The notes under the pieces: generated by a model | What the model saw: only the letters and a program-made list of their open reading frames with translations | Database searches by the model: none | Told to the model about the DNA's origin: nothing | Shown: piece after piece, positions 6,807 to 9,944 of the stretch | How positions within the stretch are numbered: position 1 is the stretch's first letter | Layout of the letters: each line of letters opens with the position of its first letter | Program-made: the position numbers and the translations under genes | Origin: Actinomycetota bacterium | Lineage (GTDB): Bacteria; Actinomycetota; Thermoleophilia; Solirubrobacterales; 70-9 | Length of the DNA: 9,944 nucleotides | Assembly: GCA_018268695.1 (NCBI GenBank) | Contig: JAFDWD010000723.1 | Location: forward strand, 1-9,944 | Direction: 5' to 3'

Positions 6807-7103
6807 ATGGACACCTACGTGATCATGCGGCGGAGCGGCTGGCGGTCGCCCGCCGAGCTTCAGGAGGCCGCGGCGCGGTCGTCCAAGGTGGGCGACGAGG
6901 AGATGTCGGACGACATCCGCTGGATCCGCAGCTACGTGCTCGAGGAGGACGGTGAGGCGGTGGGGACCGTCTGCATCTACCAGGCATCGAGCCCGGAGGC
7001 GATCGAAGAGCACGCGCGCCGGGCCGATCTGCCCGCCGACGAGATCATCTCGGTCGCCGACACCGTGATCGTGCGGCCCGACCCGGAGGCCGCGGCGGCG
7101 TAG
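6807..7103 (+). CDS. DUF4242 domain protein (SCO4226-like small ferredoxin-fold protein)
   Basis: Small cytosolic protein of 98 residues. It matches the DUF4242 pattern: an N-terminal strand DTYVIMRRSG, a helix SPAELQEAAARSS (14-26), the strand DDIRWIRSYV (36-45), a second strand TVCIYQASS with Cys56, then EAIEEHARRADLPADEI (64-80) and a final strand SVADTVIVRPD. In homologues I remember, the W-x-x-SYV strand and the helix EAIxEHAxRxGxPA are the most constant features. A Streptomyces member (SCO4226) is reported to bind nickel. Whether this one binds metal is unclear; His69 and Cys56 are candidates. The start is supported by GAGGGG six bases upstream. The acetyltransferase gene begins 2 bases after the stop, so the two are almost surely co-transcribed. 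Confidence 0.8.
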   Translation: MDTYVIMRRSGWRSPAELQEAAARSSKVGDEEMSDDIRWIRSYVLEEDGEAVGTVCIYQASSPEAIEEHARRADLPADEIISVADTVIVRPDPEAAAA

Positions 7104-7105
7104 CG

Positions 7106-7714
7106 ATGGCGGAGAGCGGGGGAGTGGGGGTTCGGCGCGCGGGAGCGGCGGACCTCCCGACATTGAGCCGCATGCTGACGCGGGCGTTCGACGACGATCC
7201 GGTCGCCCGCTGGGCCTGCCCGGACGACGGGGTGCGGCCGTGGATGCTGGAGCGCTTCCACGGCGCCCGGTACCGCCAGATGTTGCGGGCGGGCGAGGTC
7301 TGGATGACCGACGGCGGCGAGAGCGCGGCGGTCTGGGCGGCGCCGGACGGCTGGCGCTCGAGCCTCCGGGACGACCTCGCCTTCGCCACCGCGATGCTCC
7401 ATCCGCGCCTCCTGCTTCGCACGCCGCTGGTCGGCTACGGGCTCTTCGGGATCGAAAGGCGCCATCCGCCGAAGCCGCCGCACTGGTACCTGGCGACGGT
7501 CGGCACCGATCCCGTCGCCCAGGGCCGGGGCCTCGGCACCGCGGTCCTCGCCCCGGTGCTGGAGGAATGCGACCGCGACGGCGTCGGCGCCTTCCTCGAG
7601 TCCTCCAAGGAGCGCAACGTCGACTACTACGCCCGCTTCGGATTCCGCGTCACCGAGGAGGTCCAGCTGCCGCGCGGCCCGCGCGTGTGGCTGATGTGGC
7701 GGGACCCGCGCTGA
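7106..7714 (+). CDS. GNAT-family N-acetyltransferase
   Basis: Acetyl-CoA-dependent acetyltransferase of 202 residues, probably cytosolic. Seen: an N-terminal VRRAGAADLPTLSRMLTRAFDDDPV (9-33) typical of GNAT strand 1 and helix 1; the acetyl-CoA pyrophosphate loop in LATVGTDPVAQGRGLGTAVL (129-148) with Q139-G-R-G-L-G144; and the C-terminal motif B LESSKERNVDYYARFGF (164-180) with the usual YxxxGF ending. The W40-region (PVARWACPDD) and the segment around FHGARYRQML resemble members annotated as acting on small molecules or toxins, but the substrate cannot be told. The start ATG is 2 bases past the DUF4242 stop and has no strong ribosome binding site, so translation is probably coupled. A weak 5-bp hairpin (CCCGC/GCGGG, 7723-7737) follows the stop and is too small to call a terminator with confidence. 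Confidence 0.88.
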   Translation: MAESGGVGVRRAGAADLPTLSRMLTRAFDDDPVARWACPDDGVRPWMLERFHGARYRQMLRAGEVWMTDGGESAAVWAAPDGWRSSLRDDLAFATAMLHPRLLLRTPLVGYGLFGIERRHPPKPPHWYLATVGTDPVAQGRGLGTAVLAPVLEECDRDGVGAFLESSKERNVDYYARFGFRVTEEVQLPRGPRVWLMWRDPR

Positions 7715-7742
7715 GCTGAGCGCCCGCTTAAGGCGGGGTGCG

Positions 7743-7748
7743 TAGAGT
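7743..7748 (+). promoter_or_regulatory. Possible -10 element (TAGAGT)
   Basis: TAGAGT lies 19 bases before the ATG at 7768, which has no Shine-Dalgarno sequence (the preceding bases are CCCTCCCTCC). It would give a leader of roughly ten bases. It resembles the other TAG-containing elements in the window. Confidence 0.3.
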
Positions 7749-7767
7749 GCCGGCGCACCCTCCCTCC

Positions 7768-8643
7768 ATGGCTGATTCCCCCGACGACGTCCTCCTGACC
7801 GATACCGAGCAAGCGATCCTTGCCGCGCTCTGTCGTCCGATCGCCGCAGGCGATGGCAAGGCCCCCCTGGCATCGAACCAGGAGATCGCGTTCCAGGCCT
7901 CCGTCGACGTCGACTCGGTGGAAGGGCACCTGTACACGCTCTACCGAAAGTTCGGGATCGAAGACGTGCCTTGGGAGCAGCAGCGGGAGCGGCTGGCCGA
8001 GCTGGCGATCGAGGGCGGTCACGTCGAGCCCGTGTCGCCGCCGACCGTCCGCGCCGACGTCCCGCTCGGCTCGGTGGAGGCCCGGCGCGCGGCCGAACGT
8101 GCCGCCGCGGCCGCGCGGCCGCGCCAGGCGAAGCGCTCGATCGGCCCGTACGTGACGATCGCGGTCATCGTCCTGGTGATCATCGGCGCGAGCCTGGCCG
8201 TGTCCGGCATCTTCAACCAGGGCAGCACGTCCCCACCACCGCCGTCGCCTGCCGCGTTCCGCGCCGAGGTCGCCGGCTACTGCAAGGCCGCCGTGCAGGC
8301 CGCGCCCGACGCAGGCGGGGATCGGGCCGAGCGAGCCCGCGCCTACCTCGCGGTGATCGAGGCGGTCCGCGGCCGCCTTCAGTCGGTGGTCGATCCGGTC
8401 ATCCCGAGCATCGACCTCGAACGCTTCTCGACCGGGCTGACGGCCGCCGCCAACGTCACCTCAGACGTCGCCCGGAACCCACCCACCGCCGGCTCGGCCG
8501 CGGAGGCGAGGTACGTCGCCGAGCTGAACGCCGCCGCGGGCAAGATCCGGGCGGGAGCGCGCGGCTACAAGCTCGGCCCCGACTGTGTCGCGGTCGGCGA
8601 CATCGTCGCGCGATCCGCCGAGAACGCGGCGGCGCCGGGGTAG
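7768..8643 (+). CDS. Membrane-anchored LuxR-like HTH protein with extracytoplasmic domain
   Basis: Protein of 291 residues whose domain order is unusual. Residues 11-81 (LTDTEQAILAALCRPI... SNQEIAFQASVDVDSVEGHL ... LYRKFGIEDVPWEQQRERLAELAI) match a LuxR-like helix-turn-helix domain of actinobacteria, in which NxEIA starts the turn and VxxHLxxLxxKFGI forms the recognition helix. A charged Ala/Arg-rich linker (82-127) follows, then one transmembrane segment (YVTIAVIVLVIIGASLAVSGIF, 128-149) with Lys-Arg just before it (positive-inside), so the HTH is cytoplasmic. After a Pro-rich stretch, a helical outer domain (about 160-291) contains two Cys (GYCKAAV and GPDCVAV) that could form a disulfide. 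This order recalls CadC/ToxR-type one-component membrane regulators or anti-sigma-like sensors, but I know no named family for it. The HTH could alternatively be a non-DNA-binding protein-interaction module. ATG 7768 is preferred over GTG 7738, whose extra residues are unlike the family. Confidence 0.75.
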   Translation: MADSPDDVLLTDTEQAILAALCRPIAAGDGKAPLASNQEIAFQASVDVDSVEGHLYTLYRKFGIEDVPWEQQRERLAELAIEGGHVEPVSPPTVRADVPLGSVEARRAAERAAAAARPRQAKRSIGPYVTIAVIVLVIIGASLAVSGIFNQGSTSPPPPSPAAFRAEVAGYCKAAVQAAPDAGGDRAERARAYLAVIEAVRGRLQSVVDPVIPSIDLERFSTGLTAAANVTSDVARNPPTAGSAAEARYVAELNAAAGKIRAGARGYKLGPDCVAVGDIVARSAENAAAPG

Positions 8644-8646
8644 GTT
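8641..8646 (+). promoter_or_regulatory. Possible -10 element (TAGGTT) overlapping a stop codon
   Basis: TAGGTT contains the TAG stop of the membrane HTH gene and ends six bases before the GTG at 8653. No Shine-Dalgarno sequence is present. The spacing fits a leaderless transcript starting at the GTG. Confidence 0.45.
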
Positions 8647-8652
8647 TCCGCC

Positions 8653-8988
8653 GTGGCCTACGACGAGGGAATCGCCGAACAGATCCGTGAGCTCCTGGCC
8701 GCCGGGGGCTACGAAGTGACCGAGAAGAAGATGTTCGGCGGCCTCGCCTTCATGGTCGAAGGCAACCTCGCCGTCGCCGCCTCCCGCGAAGGGGGGATGC
8801 TGGTCCGCACCGACCCCGACGAAGCCGAGGAGGTCGAGGCGATGCCCGGGGTCGAATCGATGGAGATGCGCGGCCACCGCATGCCCGGCTGGGTCTTCGT
8901 CGCGCCCGAGGCGCTGGCCGCCGACGGTGCCCTCGACGCCTGGGTCGGACGCGCGCTCGACTTCGTCGCCAACCTGCCACCCAAGTAA
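8653..8988 (+). CDS. TfoX/Sxy N-terminal-domain family protein
   Basis: Small cytosolic protein of 111 residues consisting only of the TfoX N-terminal domain. Seen: MAYDEGIAEQIRELL helix, the signature VTEKKMFGGLAFMVEGNLAV (22-41), GGMLVRTDPDEAEEV, and MEMRGHRMPGWVFV with the conserved MRG and GW, ending LDFVANLPPK. Full-length TfoX/Sxy in gamma-proteobacteria activates competence genes. Stand-alone N-terminal domains are widespread in actinobacteria and their role is not established, so a competence function should not be assumed. The GTG start has no ribosome binding site and probably begins a leaderless transcript. The next gene follows after 10 bases with its own good ribosome binding site. 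Confidence 0.88.
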   Translation: MAYDEGIAEQIRELLAAGGYEVTEKKMFGGLAFMVEGNLAVAASREGGMLVRTDPDEAEEVEAMPGVESMEMRGHRMPGWVFVAPEALAADGALDAWVGRALDFVANLPPK

Positions 8989-8998
8989 AGGAGACACG

Positions 8999-9514
8999 AT
9001 GGGCCTGTTCGACAAGCTGAAGGAGAAGAGCCGCGGCATCGTCACTTCCGCCAAGCCCGAGGACGGGGTGCCGCAGCTGTCCGCGGACGAGGTTCGCGCG
9101 CGCCTCCTCGCGATCTCCGGCAAGGGGATCGAGACCGGCGTCGACGGCGACGAGGTCGTCGTCTCCTGGTCGGCGAAGATCGCCTCCGCCGGGGCGGGCG
9201 GCGGCGACTACGAATATCGCTACCGGTCGATCCGGCTGAAGCTCGACGAGGGCGACCACGAGGCCGAGGCGATCTGCTTCAAGACCGACACGGACGCCGA
9301 GCTCGGTGCCGGCGGCCTGAGCGCGACGAAGGGCTGGGAAAGGGGCCAGCACGTCGGCTCGGAGACCGTCCACGTGATCGCCTGGCTCGGTCCCCACTCC
9401 ACCGAGGGCGGAGCCGACGAGAGCGGCTACAAGTTCTCCTGGTCCGACCTCCGCGACCCGGCGATCGACGCCGTCACCGGCGCCGGCTGGACCTACAAGC
9501 CACGCAAGGTGTGA
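8999..9514 (+). CDS. Conserved-looking hypothetical protein, 171 residues
   Basis: I do not recognise a family. The coding call rests on strong codon bias, a clear ribosome binding site (AAGGAG at 8988-8993, five bases before the ATG) and operon position 10 bases after the TfoX-domain gene. Seen: an N-terminal amphipathic helix MGLFDKLKEKSRG, of a kind found in several small cytosolic stress proteins; a helix SADEVRARLLAIS (28-40); then a beta-rich body (DEVVVSWSAKIA, YEYRYRSIRLKLDEGDHEAEAICFKTDT, SETVHVIAWLG, YKFSWSDLRD). There is no signal peptide, transmembrane segment or Cys pair (a single Cys lies in EAICFK). It is probably a soluble single-domain protein; no function is proposed. A 21-bp hairpin begins 33 bases after its stop. 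Confidence 0.75.
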   Translation: MGLFDKLKEKSRGIVTSAKPEDGVPQLSADEVRARLLAISGKGIETGVDGDEVVVSWSAKIASAGAGGGDYEYRYRSIRLKLDEGDHEAEAICFKTDTDAELGAGGLSATKGWERGQHVGSETVHVIAWLGPHSTEGGADESGYKFSWSDLRDPAIDAVTGAGWTYKPRKV

Positions 9515-9546
9515 GCGCGGGGCGGTCGCGGCCGTCCAAGTGGCGC

Positions 9547-9600
9547 CCTGGGCGTCTCATCGCGGTCCTGGCTGGCTGTGACCGCGATGAGACGCCCAGG
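9547..9600. terminator. Perfect 21-bp hairpin after the last gene
   Basis: Arms at 9547-9567 and 9580-9600 are perfect reverse complements over 21 bp, with a 12-base loop (CTGGCTGGCTGT). It lies 33 bases after the stop at 9514, where a terminator is expected, but it has no T-run and is longer than usual. Factor-independent pausing or a role as an mRNA-protecting stem are alternatives. Confidence 0.6.
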
Positions 9601-9631
9601 ACGTGAGGGTTCCGTGTGGAAGAGCGGGGGA

Positions 9632-9813
9632 TTCGAACGGTCAGGAATCTGCCGTGTTCCTTATCCGCCCATACGACGGGTTTCGAACACCGCAGGGATC
9701 TGCGTGGTTCGAAATCCACGCCAGAGGTAGATCACGAACCACGGAAGCCTTGCGGTGTTCGAAAGTTCGGCTATTCCGAACTTAGGAACCGCGCAGATTC
9801 CTGACCGTTCGAA
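9632..9813. repeat. Nested 182-bp imperfect palindrome built from four TTCGAA-led units
   Basis: The outer arms 9632-9652 and 9793-9813 pair perfectly over 21 bp. A 6-bp pairing (9656-9661/9784-9789) and a perfect 14-bp pairing (9681-9694/9751-9764) share exactly the same symmetry centre (9722.5). CGTGGTTCG (9703-9711) also pairs with 9735-9743, and two local hairpins exist (9702-9707/9716-9721; 9763-9770/9776-9783). TTCGAA occurs at 9632, 9682, 9708, 9758 and 9808, with spacings of 50, 26, 50 and 50. The left half is itself an imperfect direct repeat: TTCGAAC plus a CAGGRATCTGC-like core at 9632 and again at 9682. No credible ORF covers it; the frames across it are short and of odd composition. 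It could be a non-autonomous mobile element, a structured RNA or a protein-binding array. Confidence 0.7.
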
Positions 9814-9863
9814 CACTGGCGTACGACCCGGGCCGCCGCGTCTTCCCCCTCACATCCCCGGCC

Positions 9864-9944
9864 GTCTCGGCCACGGCCACAGCCGGCCCCCTGCACGCTT
9901 GTCTCGCATAGCGAGACAAGCGTGCAGGGGGCCGTGGCCGAGAC
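9864..9944. repeat. Large fold-back inverted repeat ending at the window edge
   Basis: The inner arms 9887-9907 and 9911-9931 pair perfectly over 21 bp around a 3-base loop (ATA). The outer arms 9864-9876 and 9932-9944 pair over 13 bp, making 34 bp in all. The only irregularity is a 10-base bulge on the left arm (9877-9886), which begins with the second copy of a GGCCAC tandem. The right arm ends at the last base of the window, so the structure may continue. A terminator for a gene beyond the edge, a mobile-element end or an assembly fold-back at a sequence end are all possible. The bases between this and the previous palindrome (9814-9863) hold nothing I can identify. Confidence 0.65.

Noticed and set aside
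8653..8988. Competence regulator based on the TfoX domain
   Set aside because: Only the N-terminal domain is present and no competence genes are nearby, so only the domain name is kept.
9615..9637. Reverse-strand TTCGAATCCCCCGCTCTTCC resembling a tRNA 3' end, hence a possible attachment site
   Set aside because: The bases before TTCGAAT cannot pair with CCCCC to form a T-stem, and no tRNA body follows. TTCGAA is better explained by the local repeat.
9702..9721. GGTTCGAAATCC hairpin resembling a tRNA T-arm
   Set aside because: The loop has eight bases, not seven, and no D-arm, anticodon arm or acceptor stem can be built around it.
9603..9804. Two short + strand ORFs of 60-62 codons across the palindrome
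   Set aside because: No ribosome binding site and no family resemblance; their codons are dictated by the repeated TTCGAA units, and composition differs from neighbouring genes.
9632..9813. CRISPR array suggested by 50-base spacing of repeats
   Set aside because: The copies are in opposite orientations and imperfect, with one 26-base interval; no cas genes are present.

Overview
The window is about 9.9 kb of high-GC DNA (strong G/C third-position bias, GTG/TTG starts, short gaps) that is gene-dense, with every recognised protein gene on the + strand. The gene set points to an actinobacterium, most likely class Thermoleophilia (Solirubrobacterales and relatives). It contains an F420-dependent glucose-6-phosphate dehydrogenase, a secreted beta-propeller/PKD protein with a C-terminal beta domain of a kind I associate with that group, an ArsR-like regulator with a long C-terminal domain, and a LuxR-like HTH domain of the ALCRP...EIA type. 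The lineage is inferred from protein style; no rRNA or other marker is present.

Layout. (1) 2-1911: a DHA2-type drug-efflux transporter, cut by the left edge, overlaps a MarR regulator by 4 bases; a strong hairpin follows. (2) 1912-2176: a comparatively AT-rich intergenic stretch. On the minus strand it holds a possible 19-residue micro-ORF with a near-ideal Shine-Dalgarno sequence, plus a possible divergent promoter and a cluster of CGAAA/TTTCG half-sites. (3) 2177-3985: an ArsR-like regulator followed 12 bases later by an exported serine-hydrolase-fold protein that has lost the usual catalytic Lys and Asn. (4) 4060-5094: F420-dependent glucose-6-phosphate dehydrogenase, with substrate- and cofactor-site residues intact. 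(5) 5107-6732: a secreted seven-blade-like propeller plus PKD protein. (6) 6807-7714: a DUF4242 protein and a GNAT acetyltransferase, 2 bases apart. (7) 7768-8643: an unusual membrane-anchored HTH protein with a small outer domain. (8) 8653-9514: a TfoX N-terminal-domain protein and an unrecognised protein, 10 bases apart. (9) 9515-9944: 430 bases without a credible gene, dominated by three large inverted-repeat structures, the last ending exactly at the window edge.

The genes do not form one pathway; they look like several short transcription units. Two units pair a regulator with a probable target (efflux pump + MarR; ArsR-like + serine hydrolase). A recurring regulatory theme is a TAG stop codon that is also the start of a -10-like hexamer lying 6-9 bases before the next start codon (three cases). 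This suggests leaderless or very short-leader transcripts starting at gene junctions. I see no complete undescribed system. The parts most worth a second look are the nested four-copy palindrome at 9632-9813, the micro-ORF with its half-site cluster, and the stop/-10 junctions.
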